64,000 bases of DNA from Ornithinimicrobium sufpigmenti (GCF_004322775.1 NZ_CP036403.1:2542001-2606000); one strand, 5' to 3'; positions 51,079 to 61,577 are shown, numbered from the stretch's first letter. Notes: a model not told the origin generated them from the sequence alone. Translations and numbers: made by a program.

Positions 51079-52494
51079 TCAGCCGGACGGGCGTGACCGG
51101 CCCGCCGCCACGACGGAGACGGCGCCGACGACGCAGGCGACCACCAGGGTGCCGACGAACGCGGTGTGGGGTGCGGCGGCATACGTCAGCCCGAAGACCA
51201 CCCCGGTGATCGCCAGGGCGAAGGCGCTGGTCAGCGCCTCACCAACCTGCAGGGCCGAGGAGTTGCGGCCGATCTCGCCCGGGGGCGACAGGCGCATGGT
51301 GAGCAGCGAGGTGGTCGGGTATGCGGCGCCCAGACCGAGCGTGGCCAGGCCGTAGAGGACGATGACCGCCCAGCCGGGCCACGCGACCCATACCGCCAGC
51401 GCCATCGCCACCATGAGGGTGGCGTAGATGCTCACCCCGGCCACCATGACGCGGTAGCGGTCGGTCGCCGGACCGAGGCGGCCCTGGAAGAACGAGCCGA
51501 GGGCCCACGCGATGGACGCCACGGCCAGGACCGCGCCGGCCCGGGCCGGGGAGTAGCCGTGCTCGTCCCGCAGCATCAGCGGCAGGTAGGCCTCGGCGGC
51601 GACCAGGGAGCCGCCCAGGGCGGCGCGGACCCCGATGACGGCGGGCAGGCCCCGTGCCAGGCGCAGCGAGCCCAGCGGCAGCAGCCGCCAGCTGGCCAGC
51701 CCCAGCAGGACCAGCGCGACCGCACCGATGACCCACTCCCGGCCCTGCACCGACTCGCCGGAGAGGTTGAGGACCCCGACCGCGGCCGCGGCGACGACGG
51801 CCCAGCCGATCGTGGCCGGGCGCAGGAAGGGCGCGTCGTCGCTGGGGTAGGTCCCGCGCAGGGCCGGGCGCAGCACGAGCAACGCCACCGCCACGAGGGG
51901 CGCGACACCGAGGAACACCCAGCGCCACGACAGGTAGTGCACCAGCGAGCCGGTGAGGAGCGGCCCGACCAGACCGGGCACGACCCAGGCGGCGGCGAGC
52001 AGCGAGAAGACGGCGGGGCGGGAGGCGTCCGGGACGCGCTGTGCGATGACGACGTAGAGCGCGACGGTGGACAGCCCGCTGCCCAGCCCCTGCAGCCCAC
52101 GGGCGACGCTGAACAGCTCCATCGTGGGTGCCAAACCGGCGACGAGCAGGCCCAGGGCGAAGGTCAGGGTGCCGGCGATGACGACGGGTCGGGGACCGCT
52201 CCGGTCCGACCACCAGCCGCTGAGGATCATCCCGACGATGCTGGCGGCGACGGTCGCGCCGAAGGCCATGTTGTACAGGTGGTAGCCCTGCAGCGCCTCC
52301 GCGATCGTCGGCATGGCGGCCCCGACGGCGATGTACTCCAGCGCGAAGAGCGCGATGAGCGCGGTCGCCCCGATGGAGGCCGAGCGCAGCTGCGGGCCGA
52401 AGAGCGAGGGTGCGGGCCCGGTGTCGGCGCCCGTGGTGCCAGAGTCCGAGGCACCGGAGCGTGTCGTGCCGGAGCCCGTGGTGCCTGTGCTCAC
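51079..52494 (-). CDS. MFS transporter
   Basis: This ~471-residue major facilitator protein has roughly 12-14 hydrophobic segments. After a Ser/Thr/Gly-rich ~30-residue N-terminus, motif A appears as LSGWWSDRSGPRPVVIAG, with WVVPGLVGPLLTGSLV in the helix-5 region. The substrate is unknown and a drug-exporter-like profile is likely. GTG 52494 overlaps the rsmE stop (GTGA), so it is coupled to rsmE; GTG 52500 is the alternative. Confidence 0.85.
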   Translation of the reverse strand: MSTGTTGSGTTRSGASDSGTTGADTGPAPSLFGPQLRSASIGATALIALFALEYIAVGAAMPTIAEALQGYHLYNMAFGATVAASIVGMILSGWWSDRSGPRPVVIAGTLTFALGLLVAGLAPTMELFSVARGLQGLGSGLSTVALYVVIAQRVPDASRPAVFSLLAAAWVVPGLVGPLLTGSLVHYLSWRWVFLGVAPLVAVALLVLRPALRGTYPSDDAPFLRPATIGWAVVAAAAVGVLNLSGESVQGREWVIGAVALVLLGLASWRLLPLGSLRLARGLPAVIGVRAALGGSLVAAEAYLPLMLRDEHGYSPARAGAVLAVASIAWALGSFFQGRLGPATDRYRVMVAGVSIYATLMVAMALAVWVAWPGWAVIVLYGLATLGLGAAYPTTSLLTMRLSPPGEIGRNSSALQVGEALTSAFALAITGVVFGLTYAAAPHTAFVGTLVVACVVGAVSVVAAGRSRPSG

Positions 52495-53240
52495 CGCCAC
52501 CTGCCCTGGGCGTTGAGGACGGCGAGCGCGGCCGGCCCGGCGCTGGAGGCGCGCAGGACGGTCCGGCCCAGGCGGACCGGTCGGGCACCTGCCGTGGTGA
52601 GCGCGGCCAGCTCCTCCGGCGCGATCCCACCCTCGGGGCCGACGACGACCAGCACCTCTCCCTGTTCGGGCAGGGCCACCTGGGCCAGCGGTTCGTCGGC
52701 CTCCTCGTGCAGGACGAGGGTGAGCGCCGACTCGGCGACGCGCCGCACCAGCTCACCCCGGGTCGCCAGGTCGGCGACGACCGGCACGCGGACGCGGCGG
52801 GACTGCTTGGTCGCCGCCTGCACGGTCTGCTCCCACTTGCGGTGGGCCTTCTGGGCCCGCTCGGCCCGCCAGCGCACGATCGAGCGGTCGGCCTGCCATG
52901 GGACCACCTCGTCGACGTCCAGCTCGGTCGCGGCCTCGACGGCCATCAGGTCGCGGTCCCCCTTCGCCAGCGCCTGCACCAGGACGAGGCGGGGCTGCGG
53001 CTCCGGGACCGTCCACAGCGAGTCGACCGCGAGCTGGAGGGCTCCCTGGTCGGCGGCAGTGACGGTGCAGGACGCGGCGCGACCCCGACCGTCGGAGACG
53101 AGGACCCCCTCGCCGACGCCGAGACGTTGCACGTCGGCGGCATGACGTCCCTCGGGGCCGTCCAGCCGCAGGGTGCCCGGCCCACCCTCGTCGTCGGCGT
53201 CGAGACTGCCGACCGGCACGAGGAACAGGGGCGCGGTCAT
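52491..53240 (-). CDS. rsmE: 16S rRNA (uracil1498-N3)-methyltransferase
   Basis: This 249-residue SPOUT (knotted) methyltransferase modifies U1498 of 16S rRNA. The N-terminal PUA-like part (~1-75) shows GPEGRHAADVQRLGVGEG. The SPOUT knot shows VVVGPEGGIAPEE and VRLGRTVLRASSAGPAALAV, the SAM-binding trefoil. ATG 53240 overlaps the dnaJ stop (TGATG), and GTG 53243 is equally possible. Conserved position behind dnaJ in actinobacteria. Confidence 0.93.
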   Translation of the reverse strand: MTAPLFLVPVGSLDADDEGGPGTLRLDGPEGRHAADVQRLGVGEGVLVSDGRGRAASCTVTAADQGALQLAVDSLWTVPEPQPRLVLVQALAKGDRDLMAVEAATELDVDEVVPWQADRSIVRWRAERAQKAHRKWEQTVQAATKQSRRVRVPVVADLATRGELVRRVAESALTLVLHEEADEPLAQVALPEQGEVLVVVGPEGGIAPEELAALTTAGARPVRLGRTVLRASSAGPAALAVLNAQGRWR

Positions 53241-54367
53241 CACCTGCCCCTCAGGGCGTCCCAGAGCTTGCTCTTGCGGCCGTGGCCGGCGCCGTTGGCA
53301 CCCATGCGACCCGTGGGACGGGTCTCGTCCCGGCTCTCGGCCAGCTGGACCAGCAGCTCGCGCTGCTCGTCGGTGAGGCGGGTGGGGACCTTGACGTCCA
53401 GGTGCAGGACGAGGTCGCCGCGGCCCTGGCCGCGCAGGTGGGTGACCCCCAGACCGGGCAGCGTGATGGTCTCGCCGGGCTGGGTGCCCGGGGCGAGGTC
53501 GATCTCCTCCAGGCCGTCGAGGGTCTCCACGGGCAGGCTGGCGCCGAGCGCAGCCGCCGTCATGGGGACCTCCAGCGTTCCGTGCAGGTCGTCGCCCCGC
53601 CGCTGGTAGGTCTCGTGCGGCTCGACCGCGATCTCGACATACAGGTCCCCCGGCTCCCCGCCGTACGGTCCGACCTCGCCCTCACCGCTGAGCTGGATCC
53701 GGGTGCCCGTGTCCACCCCGGCCGGCACCCTCAACGTCAGGTCGCGGCGGGTGCGGACCCGTCCCTCGCCCGAGCAGTCGAAGCACGGGTGCTCGATCAC
53801 GTCGCCGTAGCCGCGGCAGGCCTGGCACGGGCGGGAGGTCATCACCTGACCCAGGAACGAGCGTTGGACCTGCTGCACCTCGCCGCGGCCGACGCAGACC
53901 TGGCAGGTGCGGGTGCCGGAGTCCGGCTGCGCGCCCGAGCCGGTGCAGGTCTGGCACAGCACGGCCGTGTCGATGTACAGGGTCTCCTCCCCACCGAAGA
54001 CGGCGGTGGGCAGGTCGATGTCCAGCCGGACTAGGGCGTCGTGACCGCGCTGAACCCGGGCCCGCGGGCCCCGGGTGCCGGCTGCGGTGCCGCCGAAGAA
54101 GGCGTCCATGATGTCGCTGAAGGTGAAGCCCTGGCCGAACCCGCCGGTGGCGCCGCCGTAGGGGTCCTGACCCCGGTCGTAGGAGGCGCGCTTGGTCGGG
54201 TCGCCGAGGACGTCGTAGGCCTGGCTGACCCGCTTGAACTCGGCCTCGGCGTCCGCCCCGGGGTTGACGTCCGGGTGGAGCTGACGGGCCTTGCGGCGGT
54301 AGGCCTTCTTGATCTCCTCGGGAGTGGCCTCGCGCGGCACTCCAAGATCGGCGTAGTAGTCGTTCAC
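53240..54367 (-). CDS. dnaJ: molecular chaperone DnaJ (HrcA-linked paralogue)
   Basis: This 375-residue type I J-protein has a J domain ~1-68 with the HPD tripeptide (ARQLHPDVN), a Gly/Phe-rich region ~70-105, and four zinc-finger repeats CQTCTGSG, CQVCVGRG, CQACRGYG and CFDCSGEG. C-terminal client-binding domains follow to a basic tail. It stimulates DnaK ATPase. GTG 54367. It lies downstream of hrcA with a 155-bp spacer that contains 11-bp repeats, so it is likely under the HrcA/CIRCE promoter. Confidence 0.95.
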   Translation of the reverse strand: MNDYYADLGVPREATPEEIKKAYRRKARQLHPDVNPGADAEAEFKRVSQAYDVLGDPTKRASYDRGQDPYGGATGGFGQGFTFSDIMDAFFGGTAAGTRGPRARVQRGHDALVRLDIDLPTAVFGGEETLYIDTAVLCQTCTGSGAQPDSGTRTCQVCVGRGEVQQVQRSFLGQVMTSRPCQACRGYGDVIEHPCFDCSGEGRVRTRRDLTLRVPAGVDTGTRIQLSGEGEVGPYGGEPGDLYVEIAVEPHETYQRRGDDLHGTLEVPMTAAALGASLPVETLDGLEEIDLAPGTQPGETITLPGLGVTHLRGQGRGDLVLHLDVKVPTRLTDEQRELLVQLAESRDETRPTGRMGANGAGHGRKSKLWDALRGR

Positions 54368-54408
54368 GGCGTGGGGCGTCCTCAGCTGGTCGCGGTCGGA
54401 TGGGTTCG

Positions 54409-54452
54409 GCAGGTGGTCTTCAGGTGGTGCTCAGGTGGTGCTCAGGTGCTGG
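54409..54452 (-). repeat. 11-bp tandem repeats in hrcA-dnaJ spacer
   Basis: Four imperfect units of TCAGGTGGTGC (plus strand) start at 54409, 54420, 54431 and 54442. They precede the dnaJ start on the minus strand and give helically phased repeats in its leader. No function is known. Confidence 0.7.
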
Positions 54453-54522
54453 TGCGCCGGTCGGCGCGACGGGGTGACGTTGGTCCAACGACGGGGGCGC
54501 GGCAGGTATGCCGTGAGATCCC

Positions 54523-55548
54523 TCACCCGTCCAGGATCTCGGCGACGTAGTGCGCCACCGCGCGGACGGCGACCATGGCCTGGCCGTAGTCCATACGGGT
54601 GGGCCCCACGACGCCCAGGTTCCCGGCACCACCGTAGGCGGTGGCGATGACAGAGGTGGTGCGCAGCGGCGCGTACGGGTTCTCGGTCCCGATCGAGACG
54701 GCGACCGTGTCGCCGTCGCCCTCGGTGATCGTGGGCACGGCCTGGAGCAGCCGCAGCAGCACCACGTGCTCCTCCAGCGCCTCCAGGACCTGGGACAGGG
54801 TGGTCGGGAAGTCGCTGCCGACCCGGGCCAGGTTGGCGGTGCCGGCCAGCACGACCCGCTCCTCGGTGCTCTCCTCGGTGGCGTCGGCCAGGGCTCGCGC
54901 GACCGCGTCGGCGAGCGGCCGGTCCTCGGGCGGCATCCGCTCGGTCACCGCGGCCAACCGCGCCGGCACAGCGGTCAGCGGCTGGCCGACGGCCTGCTCG
55001 TTGACCAGGTTGCGCAGCCCTGCGACCAGCTCGGCCTCGACGCCCAGGTCGCGACCGGTCTCCACCATGCGCTGCTCGACGCGGCCGGTGTTGACGATGA
55101 GCACGACCATGAGGCGGGTCCCGCCGACCGGGACCAGCTCGATGTGCCGCACGGTGGACCGGGTCAGGCTCGGGTACTGCATGACGGCGACCTGCTGGGT
55201 CAGGCCCGCCAGGAGCCGGGTGGTGCGGGCGACGACGTCGTCCAGGTCCACCGCACCCTCCAGGAAGCGCTCGATGGCCGCGCGCTCGGCCTTGCTCATC
55301 GGCTTGACCTGCTGCAGCCGGTCCACGAAGAGCCGGTAGCCGGCGTCGGTGGGGATCCGTCCGGCGCTGGTGTGCGGTGCCGTGATAAGGCCCTCGTCCT
55401 CCAGCGCCGCCATGTCGTTGCGCACGGTCGCGGCCGAGACCCCGAGCTGATGGCGCTCCAGCAGGGCCTTGGACCCGACCGGCTCGGAGGTGCGCACGTA
55501 GTCCTGCACGATCGCCCGCAGCACCTCCAGACGACGCTCCTCGCTCAT
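54523..55548 (-). CDS. hrcA: heat-inducible transcription repressor HrcA
   Basis: This 341-residue repressor has an N-terminal winged helix ([20 protein letters not shown], recognition helix), then [20 protein letters not shown], the family signature. The GAF-like and dimerisation domains run ~105-340. It binds the CIRCE element 18 bp upstream of its own start. ATG 55548 has GGAGG 4 nt upstream. First gene of hrcA-dnaJ-rsmE-MFS. Confidence 0.95.
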   Translation of the reverse strand: MSEERRLEVLRAIVQDYVRTSEPVGSKALLERHQLGVSAATVRNDMAALEDEGLITAPHTSAGRIPTDAGYRLFVDRLQQVKPMSKAERAAIERFLEGAVDLDDVVARTTRLLAGLTQQVAVMQYPSLTRSTVRHIELVPVGGTRLMVVLIVNTGRVEQRMVETGRDLGVEAELVAGLRNLVNEQAVGQPLTAVPARLAAVTERMPPEDRPLADAVARALADATEESTEERVVLAGTANLARVGSDFPTTLSQVLEALEEHVVLLRLLQAVPTITEGDGDTVAVSIGTENPYAPLRTTSVIATAYGGAGNLGVVGPTRMDYGQAMVAVRAVAHYVAEILDG

Positions 55549-55565
55549 GGCTCCTCCCTCCGCCG

Positions 55566-55593
55566 CTGGCACTCTGCATACCTGAGTGCCAAG
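55566..55593 (-). promoter_or_regulatory. CIRCE operator for HrcA
   Basis: TGGCACTC-N9-GAGTGCCA (55567-55574 / 55584-55591) matches the CIRCE inverted repeat with the canonical 9-bp spacer. It lies 18 bp upstream of the hrcA start, giving autorepression and heat induction. Confidence 0.92.
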
Positions 55594-55625
55594 TCTACCC
55601 GGGGCACGCAAACCGAACCTCCCCT

Positions 55626-55691
55626 CGACCGAGCGCACGCTCCTCACCGACCAAGCGCACGTTTCGCACCGACCAACGACGCGGTCCGCCC
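55626..55691 (+). repeat. 22-bp-period repeats, third locus
   Basis: CGACCGAGCGCACG, CGACCAAGCGCACG and CGACCAACGACGCG begin at 55626, 55648 and 55670, exactly 22 bp apart. Period and start (CGAC-(A/C)-(G/A)-A) resemble the arrays at 1867-1954 and 17262-17365. They lie behind the hrcA promoter. Confidence 0.6.
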
Positions 55692-55702
55692 ATGGGCGGG
55701 CA

Positions 55703-55797
55703 AACCGTGCGCCCGGTCGGGGCCAGCCCGGGAGAACCGTGCGCCCGGTCGGGGCCCGACCGGGAGAACCGTGCGCCCGGTCGGGGGAGGGCGAGAC
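55703..55797 (-). repeat. 32-bp tandem repeats with hairpin after fumC
   Basis: AACCGTGCGCCCGGTCGGGG recurs at 55703, 55735 and 55767 (32-bp period), ending at the fumC stop codon. Within it CCCGACCGGG-N11-CCCGGTCGGG (55755-55785) is a perfect 10-bp stem about 12 nt after fumC, a likely terminator that has been tandemly duplicated. Confidence 0.7.
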
Positions 55798-57204
<1,407 letters not shown>

Positions 57205-57365
57205 GGCCTCATCGTAGGAGGGCCCACCTCTGGCGCCGTCGCCGCGCCCGTCGCCGCACCCGTCGGTCCGCTGTCGTCGCACCTCCCGCGTGCACTGCCG
57301 CGCCCCCACCGCCCCGCGCGCCTCACCCGTCCCAGCGGTCGCACCGCCTAGCGTCGGACGGCGTG

Positions 57366-58226
57366 ATGGACAGGTATGGAGCAGACGTGCTGAGCGGGGA
57401 CTGGCGGGCGCCGAGGCGCGGTCGCGCCCGGGAGGTCGAGGCGCAGACCGGGCTGGTGGTCGAGGACGTCGACACCGGCTGGTGCGGGGCCGTCGTGCGG
57501 GTGGAGAAGGCCGGCGGGATGCAGGTGGTGCACCTGGAGGACCGCCGCGGCAGGGTCAAGGGCTTCCCGCTCGGGCCGGGCTTCCTCCTCGACGGCGCCC
57601 CTGTCGTCCTCACCGCCCCCACGGCCGAACGCCGGGCCCAGGTCGCAGCGGCCAAGCAGGCGGCCAGCCGGACCGCCAGCGGGTCGGTACGCGTCGACGG
57701 TCAGGCCGCTCGCGTGGCCAGCGGCTCCCGGATCTGGGTCGAGGGCCGGCACGACGCAGAGCTGGTGGAGAAGGTCTGGGGCGACGACCTGCGGGTCGAG
57801 GGGGTCGTGGTGGAGATGCTGGACGGTGTCGATGACCTGGCGGCCGAGATCCGGCGCTTCACGCCGACCCCGGACCGCCGGCTCGGCGTTCTCGTCGACC
57901 ACCTGGTGCCGGGCACCAAGGAGAGTCGGATCGTGGCCGCCGCCGAGCAGGTCAGCCCGCACGTGCGGATCCTGGGCCACCCCTACGTCGACGTGTGGCA
58001 GTCGGTCAAGCCGGCCCGGCTGGGACTGGAGGCGTGGCCGGTCATCGCGAAGGGGCGTTCGTGGAAGCACGGGGTGCTCGCCGAGCTCGGCTGGCCGCAT
58101 ACCTCGCAGACCGACGTGGCGCTCGGATGGAAGAAGATCCTGTCCACCGTGCGTTCCTACAGTGACCTGGAACCTACGCTGCTCGCCAGCGTCGAAGAGC
58201 TGATCGACTTCGTCACGGTTCCCTGA
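57366..58226 (+). CDS. DUF3097 family protein
   Basis: This 286-residue actinobacterial protein has [20 protein letters not shown] at the start, [20 protein letters not shown] (a TOPRIM-like stretch with Glu), and [18 protein letters not shown] (possible Asp pair), so a nucleic-acid role is conceivable but unproven. DUF3097 genes habitually sit near hemW and hrcA. GTG 57363, 8 nt after TAGCGT (57349-57354), may be the true leaderless start; ATG 57366 is given here. Confidence 0.85.
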   Translation: MDRYGADVLSGDWRAPRRGRAREVEAQTGLVVEDVDTGWCGAVVRVEKAGGMQVVHLEDRRGRVKGFPLGPGFLLDGAPVVLTAPTAERRAQVAAAKQAASRTASGSVRVDGQAARVASGSRIWVEGRHDAELVEKVWGDDLRVEGVVVEMLDGVDDLAAEIRRFTPTPDRRLGVLVDHLVPGTKESRIVAAAEQVSPHVRILGHPYVDVWQSVKPARLGLEAWPVIAKGRSWKHGVLAELGWPHTSQTDVALGWKKILSTVRSYSDLEPTLLASVEELIDFVTVP

Positions 58227-58246
58227 CACCCCAAGGAGTGAGTGTC

Positions 58247-58690
58247 TTGACGCACAACCCCTACCCCCAGCAGCCTCCGATCCCGCAGCCCGGCGACCCC
58301 CGCAGCTACAGCGCCGCCCCCGACCCGGCGAACGGCGAGGAGCGCACGATGATGCTCCTCGCCCACCTGTCCGCCCCGGCGGCGATGCTGCTCAGCGTGG
58401 GCTGGCTGCCCTTCCTCGGCCCGCTGCTGGTCTGGCTCTTTTACCGCGAGCGCAGCGCGGCCGTGCGGACCGCCGCCGCCGGCGCCTTCAACTTCAACCT
58501 CACGATGACGATCGCCTCGGTGCTCACCTGGATCAGCGTCTTCGTCACCCTCGGCATCGGCCTCATCTGGGCGGTCCCGATCTGGATCGTGCTGTTCATC
58601 GTCCAGATCGTGGTCCATGTGCGCGGTGCGCTGGCCGCGTCCCGGGGCGAGGTCTACAACTACCCCCTGCAGATCCGGCTGCTCAGCTGA
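58247..58690 (+). CDS. DUF4870 membrane protein
   Basis: This ~147-residue protein has a Pro-rich cytosolic N-terminus (~1-30). The DUF4870 fold follows: ERTMMLLAHLSAPAAMLL, LLVWLFYRERSAAVRTAAAG and FNFNLTMTIASVLTWISV, with about three transmembrane helices. Function unknown (Tic20-like small membrane family). TTG 58247 was chosen because AAGGAG ends 8 nt before it; the in-frame GTG 58238 overlaps that site. It is 11 bp behind DUF3097 and likely co-transcribed. Confidence 0.8.
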   Translation: MTHNPYPQQPPIPQPGDPRSYSAAPDPANGEERTMMLLAHLSAPAAMLLSVGWLPFLGPLLVWLFYRERSAAVRTAAAGAFNFNLTMTIASVLTWISVFVTLGIGLIWAVPIWIVLFIVQIVVHVRGALAASRGEVYNYPLQIRLLS

Positions 58691-58724
58691 ACCCCTCCTG
58701 CCCCGTCCGAGGGGCGCTCAGCCT

Positions 58725-58748
58725 CGGCGTGTCAAGCGCGACACGCCG
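58725..58748 (+). terminator. hairpin after DUF4870 gene
   Basis: CGGCGTGTC-AAGCGC-GACACGCCG, a perfect 9-bp stem, lies 34 bp after the stop. No U-tract follows. It probably ends the DUF3097-DUF4870 transcript. Confidence 0.6.
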
Positions 58749-59189
58749 GGGGAGGTCGCATTTCCTCGCAGATCCCTTGCGCGCAGGGGCGGTCGGGAGT
58801 AGAACTCTGCTACGCACTCCTCGCGGAGAGCGGATCGCAAGACTCGTCGAGGATTCGATGATCTGGCAGGTGCCCGCCACCCGCTGGTGACCCCTCTGGT
58901 GATGCAGGGGAGAGCCTCGGACACCTTCGCGATCGTCCGGCGCATCTCAGCCGGTCGTGGCCCGGTTCGCAGACTCATACTCCGCGAACCGGGCCACATC
59001 CATCTCCAGGCTGATCGGGGCTCGTCGAGGCTGCTCGACGCTCCTCGAGACTCGCCCGAGCTCCCGTAGCTTCCAGGCCCTGCCGGCTCATACCCGGCAG
59101 GGACTGACGTCATTGTGCGGCACGCGTCTGACGGACCGGCAGAGCGCAGGTGGCGTGTCGGTGAACTCGGCCGCGCGGTGACGCCGCCG
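58749..59189. ncRNA. hairpin-rich non-coding stretch, candidate structured RNA or element
   Basis: No coding potential was seen. It contains a perfect 14-bp inverted repeat (GTGGCCCGGTTCGC at 58957-58970 with 58984-58997, 13-nt loop) and a perfect 9-bp one (CCCTGCCGG at 59078-59086 with 59094-59102, loop CTCATAC). Both loops contain CTCATAC. CTCGTCGAGG occurs at 58843 and again at 59021. It is AT-richer than its neighbours in part. It could be a small-RNA gene, paired terminators or a miniature element. Confidence 0.4.
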
Positions 59190-59906
59190 CTACTTCGTGC
59201 GCGGCCTCAGGGGGGTAGGCCCGGGCGTCCAGGGCACCACGATCTCCTGCTCCACCGCGCGGGCGGCCATGCCGCGCGCGGCGGTGTGCCCGGCCGCAAC
59301 CATGGCCTCCTCGATCACCCGCGCCAGCTTCTGCGGGTGCGGGGTGCCCAGGATCCACCACGCGTAGGGGATCTTTCGACGGCCGCTGCCGGAGGACATC
59401 GTGGTGGTCGTCTCCAGCAGGCCCGGGATGTGCACCCACGTGCCTGCGTCGGTGGCGCTGTCCAGCCCGTTGACGGCCAGCGACCGGTAGGCCAACGGAC
59501 CCGTCCCGATCCGGTAGTGCGGGCTCACCTGCGGCATCCCCCGGTGCCGCGAGATCAGCTGGCTGCGGCGCAGGACTCGCACGCGCGCCGGGTCGACCGA
59601 GCCCCACGGCACGACATACCTCGCGCTACGGGTCGGGCCGTAGCCCAGCACCAGGCCGCGCTCGCACACCCGGTGCCGCTCCAGGACCCCCGGGAGCGCG
59701 ATGGCGGAGCACAGCAGCACCATCAGGAGGAGCACGAAGAACCGGAACCACAGGGGGTCGTCCGGGACGGCCAGCCACTGCCAGGTGACCACCCCGACGG
59801 TGATGGCGACCATCACGGCGGACGCGATGGGCCCCGGCCAGCAGCGGAACGTCGCCAGGACCCGCCCCATGTCCTCCCCTCGCAGGGGGCCAGGCTCCGG
59901 CGCCAT
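59190..59906 (-). CDS. two-helix membrane protein of the T7SS-like module
   Basis: The protein has 238 residues. Two adjacent transmembrane helices (~35-75: AVMVAITVGVVTWQWLAV and FFVLLLMVLLCSAIALPGVL) are followed by a ~165-residue cytosolic domain with conserved-looking RRSQLISRHRG and AYRSLAVNGLD. No family was recognised. The start 59906 overlaps the stop of the upstream gene by 1 nt (TGATG). As the last gene behind a putative effector it could be an immunity protein, which is inferred from position only. Confidence 0.6.
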   Translation of the reverse strand: MAPEPGPLRGEDMGRVLATFRCWPGPIASAVMVAITVGVVTWQWLAVPDDPLWFRFFVLLLMVLLCSAIALPGVLERHRVCERGLVLGYGPTRSARYVVPWGSVDPARVRVLRRSQLISRHRGMPQVSPHYRIGTGPLAYRSLAVNGLDSATDAGTWVHIPGLLETTTTMSSGSGRRKIPYAWWILGTPHPQKLARVIEEAMVAAGHTAARGMAARAVEQEIVVPWTPGPTPLRPRTK

Positions 59907-60715
59907 CAACTCGCCCGGAGCAGCGTGCGCACGAAGGCCTCGACCCCGTCGAAGCCCTCCCCACGGAAGCGGATCAGCCCGTCCTGCTCCCGACGGGACA
60001 GGTAGCTGCCCTCGGGACCGGAGTAGAGGCCGGAGAAGCTGACCTCCTCGGGTGCGCTCGACTCCATCCGGCTCAGCGTCACCGCCACGAGAGCCTGGCC
60101 GACGGGCTCCAGGCGCGGGTCCTGGCCCTGCACCTCCTCGACGGCGAGCCGCACGTCGAAGTCCGGTGCCGGCGTCTGGGCGTCCACGCCGGACCAGGCC
60201 ATCAGCGCCAGGGCGGTGTCCTCCGCCGCGGCGAGCACGAACTCGTGGAAGCCCTGGACGGTGATGAACTCGGCCAGCCACCGGTCCTGCTCCTGCTCGT
60301 AGAGCACGATCCAGTCGGTGCCCAGGGTGGTGGTGCGCTCGGCGACGACCGTCGACGGCGCATGCCGGCGCATCCCGAGCAGTGCCCACACCTCTGCTGG
60401 CGAGGTCTGCCGGATGGTGCCCTGGACGTCGTCCAGCGGCAGCGCCTCGACGAGCCCCCGGACGGTGAGCGAGCGCATACCCATGGCGACGGCGAGCTCC
60501 CGCTCCTGCGGCTCCAGCGTGTCCAACCAGGGCAGCGGCACGGGACGGTCCTGTCCCTCGAAGACCAGGGCGGCGATCTCCTCGTCGCTGTACGAGCCGA
60601 GGTTGAGCGCCTCCTCGGCCGACTCCTCGATCATCTCCTCCGTGAGCGAGGCGACCTCCGGGTCGAGGAAGGGGTTGTCCTGGTCCGAGGCTTGGCCGGG
60701 GGTGTGGTCAGGCAC
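59906..60715 (-). CDS. EspG-like/hypothetical protein of the T7SS-like module
   Basis: This 269-residue soluble, acidic protein has a helical N-terminus (LTEEMIEESAEEALNLG), then PQERELAVAMGMRSLTVRGL, followed by alternating beta/alpha segments. General shape and the RSLTVRGLVEAL segment recall EspG-type chaperones of ESX/T7SS loci, but the match is weak. GTG 60715 has GGAG 8 nt upstream. It lies 94 bp behind the putative effector and is coupled to the membrane protein gene. Confidence 0.5.
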   Translation of the reverse strand: MPDHTPGQASDQDNPFLDPEVASLTEEMIEESAEEALNLGSYSDEEIAALVFEGQDRPVPLPWLDTLEPQERELAVAMGMRSLTVRGLVEALPLDDVQGTIRQTSPAEVWALLGMRRHAPSTVVAERTTTLGTDWIVLYEQEQDRWLAEFITVQGFHEFVLAAAEDTALALMAWSGVDAQTPAPDFDVRLAVEEVQGQDPRLEPVGQALVAVTLSRMESSAPEEVSFSGLYSGPEGSYLSRREQDGLIRFRGEGFDGVEAFVRTLLRAS

Positions 60716-60809
60716 AGCTGTTCTCCGTCGTGCTGGTCGGGTCGCGGTGGTGAGGTCAAGCTGGTCAGAGCCGTTCAAAGGGCCGGGTGGGAGGACAGGA
60801 GTGGAGGGC

Positions 60810-61577
60810 TCAGCCGAAGAGCCCCTTCCAGACCTTCTTGCCGATGTCCTTGGCGCCCTCGAAGGCCTTCTTCCCGACGTCGACGACCTTCTTGGCCGCC
60901 TCGCCGACCGCCTCCCGGTTCTCGTACAGCCAGGCGCCGGCGGCGACCGCGCCACCGACGGCGATGATGCCCAGGCCCACCGGGCCCAGCGCCGCTCCCG
61001 CGACGAGCGCGTAGGTGGCCAGGCCACCGGCCGCGAGACCCCCCGCGCCGCCCAGACCGGTCACGACGCGGTCGGTCGTGGACATCCCCTCCCCACCGCG
61101 CAGGGCGCGGTAGATGTCGTAGCCACCCGTCACGGCCCCGAGCGGGGCGAGCAGCCGGCCGCCGGCCCGGACGGTTGACCCGATCCGGCTGGTGCCGAAG
61201 CGGGCCATCGTCCCGCGCCACCCGGTCTGCGGAGCGCCTCCCCGGGGCACACCCGTGCGGATCTCACCGTAGCGGTGGTGGGTGCCCCCTGATCTGGGGT
61301 AGCGCGTCTGTGCGTGGCCCAGGGCGAGGCGGTCCGACTGCAGGCGCCGCATGTTCTTGTAGTAACGGTGCGCCCCGGCCAGCCCCTGGCTGCGACGCGT
61401 CGCCTTGAGCCGTGACCGGGCCGAGCCCCCCTGGCCCCGGGTGTCCTTGATCGCCTGCACCGTCCGGTTGTAGGCGGCGCTGTCGCGGGCGATGGCGATC
61501 GCCTGCCAGCTGTACCAGCCGTTCGTCAACGCCTTCTGCACGTTCTTGCCGACGTCCACGAGCTGCTGGGTCGAGGC
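60810..61577 (-). pseudogene. C-terminal part of T7SS-type effector (out of frame with its N-terminal part)
   Basis: Reading from 61577, ASTQQLVDVGKNVQKALTNG continues the upstream protein in the -1 frame and runs 256 codons to 60810. After a basic helical region (~60-120) it has Gly/Ala-rich hydrophobic stretches (VVTGLGGAGGLAAGGLATYA and GLGIIAVGGAVAAGAWL) and an amphipathic Lys tail (KKVVDVGKKAFEGAKDIGKK). This resembles a pore-forming or membrane-active toxin end. It has no start signal of its own, so it depends on restoring the frame. Confidence 0.6.

Noticed and set aside
58957..59102. IS200/IS605-type element ends
   Set aside because: No transposase frame lies between or near the two hairpins; only the structural resemblance remains.
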